Shown: one piece after another, positions 39,901 through 54,600 of the stretch
How positions within the stretch are numbered: the stretch's first letter is position 1
How the letters are laid out: every line of letters begins with the position of its first letter
From: Synanceia verrucosa
Taxonomy: Eukaryota > Chordata > Actinopteri > Perciformes > Synanceiidae
NCBI GenBank assembly: GCA_029721515.1
Contig: CM056551.1
Span: forward strand, 25,902,437 to 25,966,436
Length of the DNA stretch: 64,000 bases
Direction: 5' to 3'
Notes under the pieces: model-generated
The model's input: only the letters and a program-made list of their open reading frames with translations
Told to the model about the DNA's origin: nothing
Databases searched by the model: none
Translations under genes and position numbers: made by a program

Positions 39901-42214
39901 TGGCATGGTAGTGCTCCAGTCGTTGGTGCACATAAATGCAGGTGGCCAGCAGAGCAGGCAGGTTCCTCAGGGGTGCAGTGGACGGCACCTCCAGAGCCCT
40001 GTCCTGCAGACGGCCCAACATGGCAAACGCTGCCCTGCTACATGCCTCCACAAAGCTTGATCGCACCTCCAGAAGAGAGCTGTCCCTGCAGGCTGCTGCC
40101 AAGGGTAGTAAAGCATCCAGCTCAGTCACAATTGCTGCACAGAACTGAGGGGAGGGAGAAAGTAAAGACAAGACAAGATGATCTCAATAACAGAAGGGGA
40201 ATATGTCAGTAAGAGGAAAAACAGCGACCTCATTAGATATAAATAATGGAACATTCGCAAGTAGTCATAAGAATGACAAGGATTCAAGACTGAACTGAAT
40301 ATAACGCATGCATTTTTCCCCTAACGCTGTGCAAGCCACATTACGACTGATAGGCAAACATCAGTGCGAATGTAGAATACAGATGTCTAAAGACATCCAC
40401 ATAAACTTTGCTGTCGAACATACATAATTGGTAGCAGGTCAAATAAAACCTTTACTTCTGAGACTACATCAGCACTTGTCTAATTTTATAACAGCATGCA
40501 TCACTTTAACCATATTCAAAGAGAAATGTTATAGTACATGGGAAGAGGTGGGGACTCAGACGTGCTGAGAGGAAAGAAAAAGAAAAGGTCAGGCTGAGGT
40601 TAGAGTGAGCGAGAGGAAGCAAAATAGAGCTGCTTCAGCAATGTAAAGACCTACAGCTTATTCTATAAACTGTCAGACTTATCTAATGTAGCCACATTTG
40701 TCCTGGAGAAAGGCCTATAGGGACGGGTCTGCCTACACCTTCCCACTCCAGGTGCTGGGGGACTGGCTGATGAAGGCCTTTTAAAAGTTGAGTGTGTGCT
40801 TTCTGAGAGACAGATCAGCTGCCTGTGTATTTGCAGGTATTTATTTCTAAAATCTTTAACATTTTGGGTTAAAATAATGATAGCTAAACTGGCCAACCTC
40901 TGTTCAAAATGCCTATACTATAATGTATGTAATAGTGTACTATATATTCTTAAAAAGCACCATGTTCTCCTGTGCATCACATAAGCACAACTCGACACCG
41001 CCTCCCTCATGTGCTTCCTATTGACATCACGTTGAGAACAGTGAAAGATGATCAGGCACCTGCCAAGGAGTCACATATGTGTGTGAGTTCATGCACCTCC
41101 AAATTTATAAACCTATACATGTGAGTTATGAGTCAGCCAGATTCTTAAACAAAATCTTAAAACAAAGCATATTTCCCATATTCCCTGGAGCTACCAAGCC
41201 GGGTCACACAAAGGGAAAATAATAATCACCATAACTCAGAAAACTCTATGCCAGTTTAATCAATCAATCAGTCACAGCATGTGTTGCCTGCCTCTACAGT
41301 CACACACTCCATTACTTGACTTGCGATAGGTGCTGACTGCAGTTCGACATTCTGTCACATCAGGACTCCGGCATGTGTGTACACAATTGACAATCTCACA
41401 ATCTCTTTACACAATTTTCTCCTTAAAAGCTTCCGGTGGGGTTAAAAAGCCTGGGAACAATGGCTGTTTGGGCAATTAAGTCAATATCTGACTGTATGCA
41501 GTCATTAGGAGCTTAGCTTTGAGAGACAGAGAGAAGGCAGGGTGATGGAGAAGCATCTCAGGCAGTCACCCTCACAACCACACACATGCATCCACACTGA
41601 AGCCGAGCTGAAGCCTTAACTAGCTAAGATCAAAGCCCAGAATCCCACCAGGACCATTGCAGCAAGGTGAAAGAGATTTTTTTAAGTGCTATGGAGGCCT
41701 GTTTGTGTGTGCAGAATTTGGAGTAGACAGTAGACTAGTGGAGAACTGAACCTGCAGGTGAAGCCTGAATACAGAAAAGATCCTTCTGTTGTTGTAATAG
41801 AGACGTAGCATCTGGTTTATCTGGGCCCACCCAAAAAAAACTCAAACCCAGGTCCTGACAGGAGAGTGAGTTGCAGCTGTTGAACAGGAGTGTATTTGGC
41901 ATTCAACACACAACTGACTGCCAATAAAAAACTACCTAAAGTACTCTGATGGATGAACAGTATAATCTCAGCCTGCATATGTATGGTAATACAGACAGTG
42001 AAGAGAGTTCACATGAAAAAAAGCGTGGATTGAGGTATGAACATATGAATATAAATGTGTGAAATATTGATCCATCATAATGCCTTTGAACCCGCCATAT
42101 TTCATGCTTATGTCTTGTATAGTAATTTGCTCTCTGCTCAAACACTGGGGCATGTGTCAAAAAAGGATAGGGGGTAAAAAAAAAAAAATAAAAAAATAAA
42201 AAATAAAATTAAAA

Positions 42215-42283
<69 letters not shown>

Positions 42284-45200
42284 ATATCTAATGGTCTCGT
42301 CTTGGATGTCTGTCTGGCTCACTGTTATTGAATGCAAATGCATGCTTGTATAACCTTTGGGCTGAAAGGCTCTCATCTTTGAAGCGTTGACCTACACATA
42401 AATACGTTGTACAGGTCCTGAGCACAGACAAATTCTGACACTCGTTAGCAATGAGAGCCACAAATACTGTCAGTGTAAAAGGGCTTGAGGAGAGGGGGAG
42501 GAGGAGAGAGGAGAGGTGAGGCAGTAATGATAAGAGTCTGCACAGTGTACAGCGTGGAGAGCAGTGGGTAGCAGACGAGTTAGAGGAAGGTGGAGGAAAG
42601 TGAGCTGGAGAAAGTTTCAGGAGGAAAAGTTGTTCAGCAATGTCACGGTAAAATAGCTAAGAAAAACAGGACAGCGTCATTTTAAATGGAAGTAAGTATA
42701 TGGTGTCCAGCCTGCAACATTGGAAGAGCCTTTGTAGAGTTAGTGACTAAGCCTGGTCTCACATCAGACACTGGTCTTCCTCCTGAGAAAAGTCAATCTC
42801 TGGTGTCTACTTCACCTCTCTCTGCTATTTCCCAGGCCCTCTCTTCTCATCTCTTCTCCCAAACTATCCCATCTTGATCCTGCTCTCTGCCCTCGCCTCT
42901 TTGCTTTTGTGATACACCCCTCTATCATCTGTGTACCCTATACTTCCCCCTATTCAACACCTTTCTCTACACACCATCCAGCCCTCATAATATCACCCAT
43001 AAAGCTTCTTGGTTCCCTCCTGTCTCTCTTTTGTCCCTAGAGTCCTCTCCTCAAGTAATGCTGATGACTCTTACCAAGGCCCTTTCTGATCTGGGGTGTC
43101 AACTGTGTCAGGCCCAAATCATTTGGGCTCTCTTTTGTAAAAGGTGCTTTCCACTGGGGCAAAAAAACACTATTAATCCTCCTGGGTCTGGGTGGTGTGT
43201 GTGGACCTGCATTGTGCAGCCAGGTAGAAATAAAGCAGGATGAACAGGAAAGGGATGGTGAAACATGCTCACGCACAGGGTGAGGACAAGATAGGGCCTG
43301 ATATACCCAGTTAATTCCACACACAATTACCCTGTGTGTGTGCAAGTGAAAAACTGTTTGTTTCGTCTGTAGGGAGTGTTGGAAATGTCTTAAACACATA
43401 AGCAGAAACCCATCTCTGACATTAGGGACAGATGTTACTCTTAAAGCTTATAGAAGAATGACTGGTTATTAACTGTTTGAGTACCACTAACGTATTTATA
43501 CGTTATTTAAAATTCAATGCTTGAGTGTCATCGACGTAGCAGGTACAAGGCGTGAGTGAGGCCTGTGAGTAAATATTAGGACTTGTGGGATTTGTAGTCG
43601 GAACATAAAGAGACGGTATATGCCACAGAGATTAAAGCAGGAAGTGGAGACGATCAAGATTAGAGAGCAAACCGGACGGATTCTGGACAAAAAGTGGAGT
43701 TTTTGGTGAAAGTGCCCTCTTCTCTACCTCTGACAAAACAAGAATGGAACAAGGTAAAAACAAACATTTTTTTCATGATGAAATAGAGAGTCTCTTCTTT
43801 CATTTGAGCTATTCAGTACTTTCAAAGACAAAAAATATTCTGTGGGTCATAATAAATGACTAAATATGACCAAAAATGCTGGCACAAGGCACTTTTGGTT
43901 TTATAAAACGGTTGATTAAATATTATAAAATTGTCTGTGAATAAATGATTTTATGTTCTACCAAAGTATTTCCTCTAACACATACACCACTTTCCTGAAT
44001 ATGTGGGCGTAACTATACCATGGAGCACTCCAACACCAGGAGTATTGTTGCAGAGTATTGAAGTGAAGTAAAATCTTAATCCTCACTATCAGAACTTTCA
44101 CAGGATTTTCTCACATAAAAAATATCTAACGACACACGTGTGATGAAGATGCGCTAGTAAGACACTTCACTGTCACTTTCATGTTTCATCATTTACAAAC
44201 GCTCTCCAGGCTAGAGAGTTTTTGTGCTTCCAGCTGTGCTGCTGGCTATTTATAGAGCGGTGTGTCTTTCTTCACTAAAGCATCTTTAGGCATTCTCTAC
44301 TGTCTGTGGGCACTGCGGAAAGAACTGCTTAAAGCACAATCTTAGTTCAATAGTTGCAGAAAGCCACTAGGTAATTCAGTGATAACAACCTGACACAAGT
44401 ATAGGGTTTGAGGCATGAAATGCAAAGCTGTAAAATAAAGAGGAGGAGGCACCTTAATTAAGCTCAATTCCATACCATGAAATAAACTATAGAAAGGATT
44501 AGTCCAATAATTAACCAACATAAACTTAAGTCATGTAACACTTTAATTACTGGTCAAAACCTGACTTTTATAAATTTTCACAGAAATGTCTCATCAAGAT
44601 ATTTACTCAAATAAGGAATAAAAAGGGTAAATAAAGTGAAACAGTAAGAACTATGTAGCTTTCTCCAGCAGTCAGCAACTTTTGAGAGGCTGTTACCAGA
44701 CTGTCACATTTTACCATATAAATTAAAGGCATATTGCGTTCAATTTTTTTATTTAAAATTTGCATTTTGATGGTTTATTTGCTGAGTTTGTATCTAGTTT
44801 GATGACCCACATGTTGATAATTTGACTCCTGTATTGCACCTTCTGGCTCATTTCCTTCCCATTAATAGAAATATAATATACTTTATAAGGAATCGTATAT
44901 ACAGTGTGTGAATCCAGGAGTACCTCAGCTATCATTTTGGGTGTCTCTCTCTCGGAGTAGGTGTAGAAGGAATCTTCTCTAAGCTGTGTGTTGCCGGTAG
45001 TGATGGCGATGTGTCCTGTAGTCCGGCTCAGGGCGGCTGAGGTGTGTCCTGCAGAATTTAAGGCCTCTTCCTGCTGTAGACTCTTGGCACATGCATCATC
45101 CAGCACCACTTTAACACAATGTGCCATGTGAGGGACCAGCCCCCTAAATGCTGACCTCCAATCAAACTCCAAAACCTGCGCCTGCAAAATAGGAGATGAG

Positions 45201-48200
45201 CCAACAACCTATTAACGTTTGAACGCTGAAGGGAATATTTCACCTGTTGTAAAATGATAATAAGCCTCAATGACTTTCAATAGGTGTAATAGAACAGAAA
45301 CTTTCTCACAGGGGTCTTACAAATGAAGACAAAAGTCTCACCTCTGGCGTGTGGAGAAGTGTTTCTGCTGGGGATTTTTTGCCATCTGTCGTCACATCTG
45401 AATCCTCTCTGTTCTTTTTCAGGATACCTAAATGACCAACACATTTTTTTAATGCAAACATCATATGAGTAGGGGACAATTCCTGATGAGGTGTCTATGT
45501 TTCTAGGGTGTAATACATCTTGACAGATATTAAACAGAGGCTCCAGTGACATACTAACGATAAACTCATGAGATATCTTTTTTATTTCTATGTGGTGCTA
45601 GTTTGTAGCATATTTTAAATCTTTGCATTATTTAGCATGAATATTTCCATATCACACATAATATACAGTACCATATTATGTGTTAAAGGCCTGACTGGAT
45701 GCCAAGTGCGGTGACATGAAAGCAACTGTACGTATATAACTCAGAGCCAGATATGGGTCACATTGCTCCCATCGTTCTCCCGCTAGGCAAAATGAGACAG
45801 TGACCGGAGTATAACTACATGCCTCAGAGGGAGCAGAGAGGCAGTAAATGCTAATAGCGACGGCTTTACGAGACTAAATTTGGGGCATAGATTTGATTTG
45901 AGCCCAGATAGCATCAACCACATATGGGGTAATTCCATAAGGAGAGATTGTGTGTATGTGTAGGGAGACGGGTGGATGTGACGCAAAGACAAGCGCACAG
46001 GATGTTGGGTTGGGTTGCAATTAAAAAGCGTGAACATCAAGGCCACAATTTCCTAATCAGAAGGCGAAGAGTGAGACCCCAGGCGAGGCAATTTAGCCGA
46101 ACAAGACCGCACGCAATGGAAGAAGGAGGAAGCAGCGAGCGCATCACTTTTTGACCTTTAAGCCCATCTGATGAATTTCTGGTAATTAAGCCGTTTGATT
46201 GCCTGGAATTAATGATTTGGATAACTGCCCTTTAAAGGCTGTTTACCTCTCTGTAAATTGAGCTTTTCTGCAAGTCTTGTTTTTGTAAATGTAACCTTTA
46301 TGGAAATTACTCCATGCACCAAAAGCTTTCATTTAACATCTCCAGAGCGGCAGTTCAAAGGGGAGAGAGGAAAAGGATACTAAAGGCTTATATAATACCC
46401 AAGATAATTCCCTACTAAAGTAACATTTCTTCAAACACAACTTAGATTTCCCGCTAGAACATGTAACAGTGTGTGTGTGTGTGTGTGTCTGTGTGTGTGT
46501 GTGTGTGTGTGTGCCTGGAGGAGAGACACACATGCAGTGCTGTAGCCAGAGTTTTGAAAATACAGTCCCCCACTGTAACCCCACCACACTGACGGAAAGA
46601 CTGTAATTATCATCATCATTATCATTTTATTTATTCATTATGTGTTTGATCATTTTCAGCAAACTCTAACTCCCTACTTAACGGTCTAAATACTGTTTCA
46701 GAGCCTCGTGTCAGGCAAAGACTCTTGTAGGGATCATTAAATATATTCTAATATTTTAAAGAATATTAAATAAGCCTCCAAATATCTGCCATGTGTAATT
46801 TGTCAATTGTTGCATCATGTTATTTCCCTGATAAAAAATAAAGAGTACTTCAGTGTTCTCAGAAGTATCTACTGCTACATATCTAATGTTTTTACACACG
46901 TGGATGGAGTGGTACCTTTAACGCAGGGAGTCTCTCCTGTGCAATCAATGAAGGTCATATTAGTGACCAGCTCCTTCACAGTCCTCTCAAACCCCAGCAG
47001 GGTGCAGGCCAGCTGGGTTAACGCCCTCAACTGGTGGGAAGTTAAATTGAAGCTCCTGTTTTTCATGGGAAGCTCCATTGGCGCTGTGGAGGGGTGGATG
47101 AAAAAGAGGACAAATAAAAAAAGGTAGTGAATGTATGACTGACAGAGATAGAGTGAGCTGCACTACAGTTCACTAAAGGAATCAACAACTTCATAAAAAT
47201 AGGTTTTCAACTCAACCTCCCAAACTACATGCACTCATCAGAAAACACCCCCTCCTCAAGCCTTGCCTTGCACGGCACCTCTTATAAATATCGACCCATT
47301 CATGTTTTCCCAATACACAGCATAAACAAAGAGACAGCGGAAAAATATGCAAAACTTGGCTCCCCGAGAAGTCACACATGCACATCCTTTTTCTCTTGGC
47401 ACAAAACTTTTCTCCCCCTAACCCGTCGATGACCCCCTCGGCAAATATGGATTTCCCATTTTGGAGGCTGCCAAAGCCATCACCCGGGGGATGTTCCGCA
47501 TTAAGCTGGAGAATGGGCGGCTGGGAGATGCGTTGCCATACTCCCAGACACATGCACAAATACTTTTGTGTGTCCGCTTAAATGAGCTCCTCCACTGCAA
47601 AGGCATTTGGGAATGGATGAGCTCAGTATTAGCCTTGACTCTGAAAGCATGGAGATGATTGAGTGTTGGGAAGGAAAGAAAGAGCAGGAAGGGGTCCTTT
47701 TCCAATAATTGTAACATTAATGCCTCTGGATCCTGATGTCATTTTGCTATATTGTTAAACAAAATCTGACAATGTGACAACATGCTGTTCTCAAGGACGC
47801 CTGTTTTAATCATGCATGAGGTCTGACTCTTTGTGTGTTTGTTTACATGAGTGTTTATGAGCGAGAGTCAATCAGCGTTTGCGTCTGCCGGGTGTGCATG
47901 CATGTTCATGTACATGTAATGCAGGTCATTATGAATAACTTGATTTTGTCGAAGACACTTTCACACACATTTGCACATGTCAGTCTTGCAGGATAATTGC
48001 CACACGGCTACCAGACTCGGTGGTCACCGCGGAATATATTCTGACCTCAAGTTTGTTTGTGTTTGCGAGTGTATACATGTATTTATGTGTGTGCATGCAT
48101 GTATGAAATCAAATGTGAATAGCTGTGTAATTATGTGGTGTGTGTTTGACCGTGTGCACATACGTTTGTGTTTGTGCGTATGTGATTAAGCTGCATGGGT

Positions 48201-51200
48201 CCGCGGCTCGGCAGCTCCCCTGTAATGGGGTCCAGTGGGAGGCTGTGCTGGAGAGACTACCTCGTTCTGCATGTGTACATGCGTGACCTGGCTGACACCC
48301 ATGTGCCAGCCTCGTTCTCCAGCTCGCACATTCGCGCACGCAGCAACAATCATGTGTATTTCTGAAGCCACCAGCAAATCATCGCGGCTTTGTGTGCCTT
48401 GAAACAAAAACAGTCAAGAATAAACAGTCTAAACCAGATTAGAAGGGGGACAAGTTAGCTAGTGGATTCTATGAAAAGCTATCGCTACAACCCCCCATCC
48501 CATCGTCTGTTGGGCATCCATCTCAGCATAGTGCCCATTAACCAGCGCTTCATCTGGGTGTCATATCTATCGCTCTTCTTTGTATCCATTGAGTCCCTCA
48601 ACCTGTGACCCCAGGGCTGTTTCACTTGCTCACTAACTCACACTCGAAGTAGTCGCACATGACCTTGATGTTTAGCAATACTCTGCCTCTCATCGAGCTC
48701 CGCCGCCCAGGCTATATAGGTATTTATAGTCGTCTCCCTAGCCAAATAGCCCTATAGCCATAGCAGTCTAGTACACAGCCATCTAAACCTCATTATACCT
48801 TTGTCACAACAGTGAGGCCAAATGGAGGCTCTCATAGCCGGTTGATGGAGAGGGTGTGCTTAAAAGCACCCAGGTGTGTCATATAGCGTAGTGCATGGCA
48901 TGTCTCATAGAGTAGAATGAGGAAGGGCACTAGCAGGCAGAAGAGTTCAACCAAAGGTCAATGTGCTGAGAATCAATAAGGAAGGAAAGGTGCTGAAAGC
49001 TGGGCAAAAATTCTATGTTTATATAAGAGCTCCCCCATATGACATTATAGCATGAAGGTGTTCATATCAACAAAAAGAAAATCACTGGTTCCTGTGATAA
49101 CCATGAAAGTAGTATGCATCTTTCCAGAAGCCCTCAAAGAAAACAAGCATATGTCAAGGAACGTGTCATTCAGCACAATGTGGCAAACAGGAAACAGTGT
49201 GAGTGTGGACGGATTTGTTTGTTTCATATGGAGCAGGAACAATGTAAAAAAAAAACAAAAAAAAAAACAAGAAAGAAACAGATATCTGAAAATACCCAAC
49301 TCTGCAAGTCTACAGCGGCCAGTCTCAGTTTGTAGCTTTTAACAGTGACAACAATGCAACACAAAAGGGAAAAAAAAAAACAAACAGAGCAGGTATTTTT
49401 GGCGAGCCATCAGCCGTCTTCTCCTCGTCTGTCTCTCCTGTGGGTTCCTCCATCAGCTCCTCTGCTCTCTGTCTCTCTCTCTCTCTGTCTCATACACTCA
49501 CTGCTGTTGACTGGCAGCGAACAGAGAGAGGAGAGAGGAGGAGATCTAGGGGAAGGGAAAGGGGTGGTGGTTAGGGATGAAAACATGGGGAAGAGAGGGA
49601 GGGGCGGGATGAGGGAATTCCCTTAGCAGTTGTTATTGATTCCGGTGTTTACGGGCGAATAGTTTAGTGCCGTTTACAAAACAGAACAGATGCAGCCAGT
49701 GAGCAAAAAGGTAAACAATTGCTGTGTGGCGGGCTGCCAAATCCCCAGTCTGATGTATTAAACTCGCGGTGAAGAGCATTTCCCCTTTGGCTGCACTTAT
49801 TGCCACTTCATTTCCTCCTCGCTCACACAGCCTCTCCTTCTTGCCATCTTCCCCCTTCTGTGTGTCTCTCTCTCTTGTTCCCTCGTTTATCTGAGAAGGA
49901 AAAGAAGGTGAAGGGCGTAGGGCGCTTTTTGCCGTCTAGCTGTTTTCTGTCCTTCTCTGACCCAGGAGGCCCAGTTCTTCCAAACAGAGCCATTAGTAGG
50001 GGGAATTGCATGTGTCTGACATGGCCGAAAACCAATTATTAGACACTTTCTACCAAATGATGCCCAAGTCTTTGGGGAATGGGCAATCATGCAATAATTT
50101 AGCCACTGATTTAATTTCTCTCCAGCACAGCATCTCTCCCATTCTCATCCTCTGTCCCTCATTTTCTTCTCTTTTGCTCATCCAGTCTCTCTGTAGTGTA
50201 AATCACACCATCAGAGGGCTGGTCTGCCTCTCTCTTACCACGTTACCCAACTGGCTTCCAGTCTCTTATCATGTGAACACAAAATGAAGATGTGCTGTCT
50301 GTGTTTGTGTTGTACAACACCCTCTGCAGGTGATGTAAGCATTTTGTTTCGTTAGATCCAGAGAGATAAAGAAGGAGGGATTTCACAAGGTGATGCACTT
50401 TAAGCATGCGTCTTACACAATGACTCGACCTTCATTACCGTATTGCAGTGCAAAGTAAAGTTCTGTCAGAGATTTGGGTACATGCCCATATTGGCTAACG
50501 TAGCGTCGAGCTGCTGGCCTCAAGCGGCGATGAGGAGCAGGCTTCAGAGCTCTGCTAAAGCCATTTCTAAAGCCACACACTCAGATTTTCAAACTTCTTT
50601 TTCAAATTATAACCATCAAGTTAACGGATGAGATACTGTACAGCTCCCTCTGCAGCCACAAAGGGCTTAAAACGACTTTTCTCACATATGCAGTCATACT
50701 CCATACAACGACTATGATCTGTAAAGTTAAAGCAGAAACATACTGAAGTTAAGTCCTGACCTTTGTGGAACTCCACAGTATAGTGGCTAAAAATCTAAAT
50801 AAATTCTTCGAGTGCCATTGACGTAATTCAGCATAATTTAAAATTTGACGCTTTAGTGCCATCAACCTAATAATATGTCAAATTGGTTTTTCGGCAGCGG
50901 GTCGCCGATTGCAGTCTCCCGCAGCCTGTGAGTAATTTTGGGGCTTCTGGGAGATGTAGATCGGAGCATAAAGAGACGGTATACGCCACGAAGATCAAAG
51001 CAGGAAGTGGAGATGATCATGATTAGAGAGCAAAATGGACGGGTTCTGGAGAAAAAGTGGCTTTTAGAGTTTAGAATGAAGGTGGCCTCAAGAACAGAAC
51101 AAGGTGAAGACAAACTTTTTTTTCATGATGAAATAGAGAGTCTCTTGAGCTATTCAGTGTTTTCAGAGCCTTAGAAAATATTCTGTGGGTCTTGAAATAT

Positions 51201-51570
51201 GACTCAGAATGGGCAAAAACGCTGGCACAAGACACTCAATGAGTTAAAATGTAAACTGAATGTTTTGTATGAATGTTATGAATGTAGTCAACAATTCACA
51301 CATCCTTTAAGACAACTAAAAGTGTAAAAGAAGCAGTGGTACAGGCAGAGCAGCGGTGAAAACAAAACACCAACCTGTCATGACTCAACATGACAAGTTT
51401 CTTCACTGTACACTTTTCTCAGCACACCGCCTGAGATTGATACAGATGTTAACCAACATACCCAGGGAGTCAAAATGGGCTGCTGGTCTGGGTCTGGTTT
51501 TCATTCTCATCGTGGAGCTTTGTTCTCGAGGTGTAATCTTATATACTTGTCAAGCACTTCAGTGTGTTTC

Positions 51571-51604
<34 letters not shown>

Positions 51605-54600
51605 CCAGGCCTGTGTGTTCACTGGGTGTCAAGCAGGGTCGTGTGGGTGCCTTGGGGTACGTCAGAATATGTGGGGATGCTATGAGCCAATACGGACCGC
51701 CTGCTAGGCCCTGTGACAGCTGGGGTCCCCTTCGTCAGTTGCGGTCCACTGCTCACTCAGACAGCGATATTATGGGAAGCCCCCTGCTGCGATTCCCCCA
51801 TACACACTTTGACACATGCACACACACATACATGAAGACAAACCACACAAGCCCTGGTCTCTCATGGCTGTTTCCCTGGGTGCTGTCCAACCAGGCCACA
51901 GCAGGGGCCACCTGCCCTTCACAGAAGGGGAAAGTAGCAACATTTGATAACTCAATTAAGATGGGTGATGTGGTGATAATGGTGTTTTTGGTGGTGACAG
52001 GAGCAGGGCTAACTTTCCTCTTCTACTTTGTGGTGAATATTGCAGCAACAATGAGATAGGGGTTAATATTTCTGTAGCTCTTTTTCCATGTACGTGAACT
52101 GAGCTGCCTGGATGAACAACACGGAGGAATGTATTGTCTTGATGGGAGCATTTCATTAACACCCACTTGTTTAGTGCCCTTGTTTGCATTATTGTTCTCA
52201 AGCCCTCGGCGAATCACACTGACTCTTCATCACCAAGTGCTCGCTGCTCTCAATAAGCCAGCCATTTTTGTCTGTCCTTTCTCAATAGAAGGTGCCAGGA
52301 AAATGTTCATATCCTTGAGCTTTTCAAGAGTGATACACAAAAGCCATTGTGACCACTCAGAGGAAATGGGGAAAAAAATGGCATGCATAATACACATTCT
52401 CAAGGGCCGTGAAACATATTTTTCTGTGTGATTTCATTGGAGCCATGATTTAGAGAAAATGAACACTGACACACAACCAGAGTGTAAAGACCCTGCTCTT
52501 CTCATTAACATTAGTAAACAACCACTTGGTCTGTGTGGTAACTTAAACAAGGCCCTCTCACTCATCATCTGCAAGGACACGAAGAGAGTGACACAAAAAA
52601 ATGAATACTCCATAAACCGCAAACACATGCCAGCATGTGCAGACACACACACACACAATCTCACCTACCTGGCCCATAATTACATGGCAGCATGCGGGTG
52701 CACGTCCCTGGCTGACAGTGTGTATAAACTCAGGCAGAGATATGATCTAGTCAGGAGCTGCTCTTAATAAATATTAACAAATGCCATTCCCAAGCAGCCT
52801 CAATCCCCACAAGCACCTCCAATGCCAGGCAGAGACTCAGCCGAGCTATCTCACGTCACTACAGAAACTCTCTCCCCGATGAATAGGCTGCTGTGCTTTC
52901 TCCAAGAAAGAGTTCAAAGAGCAAGAAAGGACGCAGAGGGGGGCCAATGTGCTCGCTATACATGTTCCAACTCAATCTCTTTTTATCTATAGGCAGCTGC
53001 CGACGTCGTCGTACGGGGAAATTAGTGGCAATGGAATTTAAATCAGCGCTATCAGAATGGGGTTGTACAGAATTTCACAACCTCCTCTTCAACCCTGTGG
53101 TCGACTGTTAGGGAATAAATTGCCTGTGTGTGTGTGTGCAGAGAAGTTGGAATGGAAGCTTTTGATGTCCTACAAAAACACGGATGCCCTATTCATATGT
53201 ATGAAAATTACTGATGCCATATGGTAATTTAATGATGCATTTTTAAAAGGGAGGTATTAAATGACTCTTGATCACACAATTTCCTAAGTAAGCCTGCAAT
53301 TAGTGCACACACACACCAACATGCACTCAAAACCAGATGGGCAGACATGTTCATATGACACATGTTCAGAGGTGATTGAATACACAAATGCATATCCACC
53401 TACATAATCACCCACACAAACTAGCGCAGCATCAGGGTGAAGAGTAACACTGCACCACAGCAAGTGGTTTTTGCTGTGTTGGTGTTTCTGCATCTCTGTG
53501 CATAGAATCATTCCAACTTTATCTGAAGGTTGTGCTATTTGTGGTCACTGATATTTGTACAAACAGGAGCAATGACTCTACGCTATGTTGGTGAAAGAAA
53601 AAACAAAGGAAAAATGGAAATGAAATCTATCTGCAACTTACACTGCAAAAAAAATCAGTAAGGTAAATATTTTACATGATTGCTTAAAGTATTAAAACCA
53701 ACCACTACCCTTGATCCTACCATAACTATGACACAAAAGGAACGAAAAAATGGAAATTGCAGTATTTTATTGTATAGTATTTCCTATGTCGTGGCTAAAT
53801 CCAGTACACACACAAGGTGATGTGCACATGCAGACTCGTCCCACCCACTCCCCTACAGACTCACTGAGGTGTGTTAGTAAGGTTTAAAGCCTGTATTGTT
53901 CCTGACCAGCCAACCTGTCACACACACTCCCCAGTCTCACTGCTCACCCCATTACACTCGGAAAACTACAGCAAAATGGGAAAAGACAAGAAGAGAGAAA
54001 AAGGAGGGGAAATGGACGCTGGAGCGACGGAGTAAAGGAAAAAGGGGGGAAAAAAGAAGAAAAGGAAGAGGAAAAAAAAGGGCCGAGACCCTTCACATCT
54101 GTCTGGGAACAATGTCAGAGCCTGCCTTTGAGTCGGTGGGGTTAAAAGAGGAGGCAGATCTTGCCGTGAATGCTGTTAAATGGTTCAGTGGTTTGACAGT
54201 GGCTGATGCTACAGACAGTGCTGCTCCCCTTGGAGCCTGCACAGTCTCCCAGGCATGGCTCTTATCAAAATATACCTACCGCCTGCCTCCACTGCAGAAA
54301 TAAACAATAACACAGCAGGGAAGGAGGGGGAGATCTAAGGACTCATAGGATGCTTATGAAAATAGATTTTTTTTTTTTTTTTACCACTGTCATAATTGTC
54401 TTGACAATTATGGGTGTAGCATACAGTATAGACAGTAAAGTGTGAAAGCAGATTATGCATTAATGTTCAAGCTTTGACTCTTAAGGAGCCACGGGCATTA
54501 GAGTGGTGGGTTCTTGAGCTTTTTTTTTTTTTGGGGGGGGCGGGGGGGGGGGGACTTAAAACATGAACAACACAAAAATGTAATCCCAGTTGTAGCCCTC

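Larger units (their letters stand above)
40145..44923 (-). other. kiaa0825 intron 8
   Basis: 4.8 kb. It holds the A-rich/(TA)n tract at 42176-42283 and the second copy of the TTAA-ended element at 43469-43919. A purine-rich block lies near 42485-42620. No internal exon could be fitted, and exon 8 joins exon 9 in phase. Confidence 0.65.

Noticed and set aside
50938..51174. Open frames inside the third copy of the TTAA element.
   Set aside because: The copies do not keep a common frame and no transposase motif is present, so these are not a remnant gene I can support.
51475..52059. 194-codon plus-strand open frame.
   Set aside because: It reads through a GT microsatellite (Cys-Val repeats), lacks motifs and lies opposite a large intron; most likely chance.
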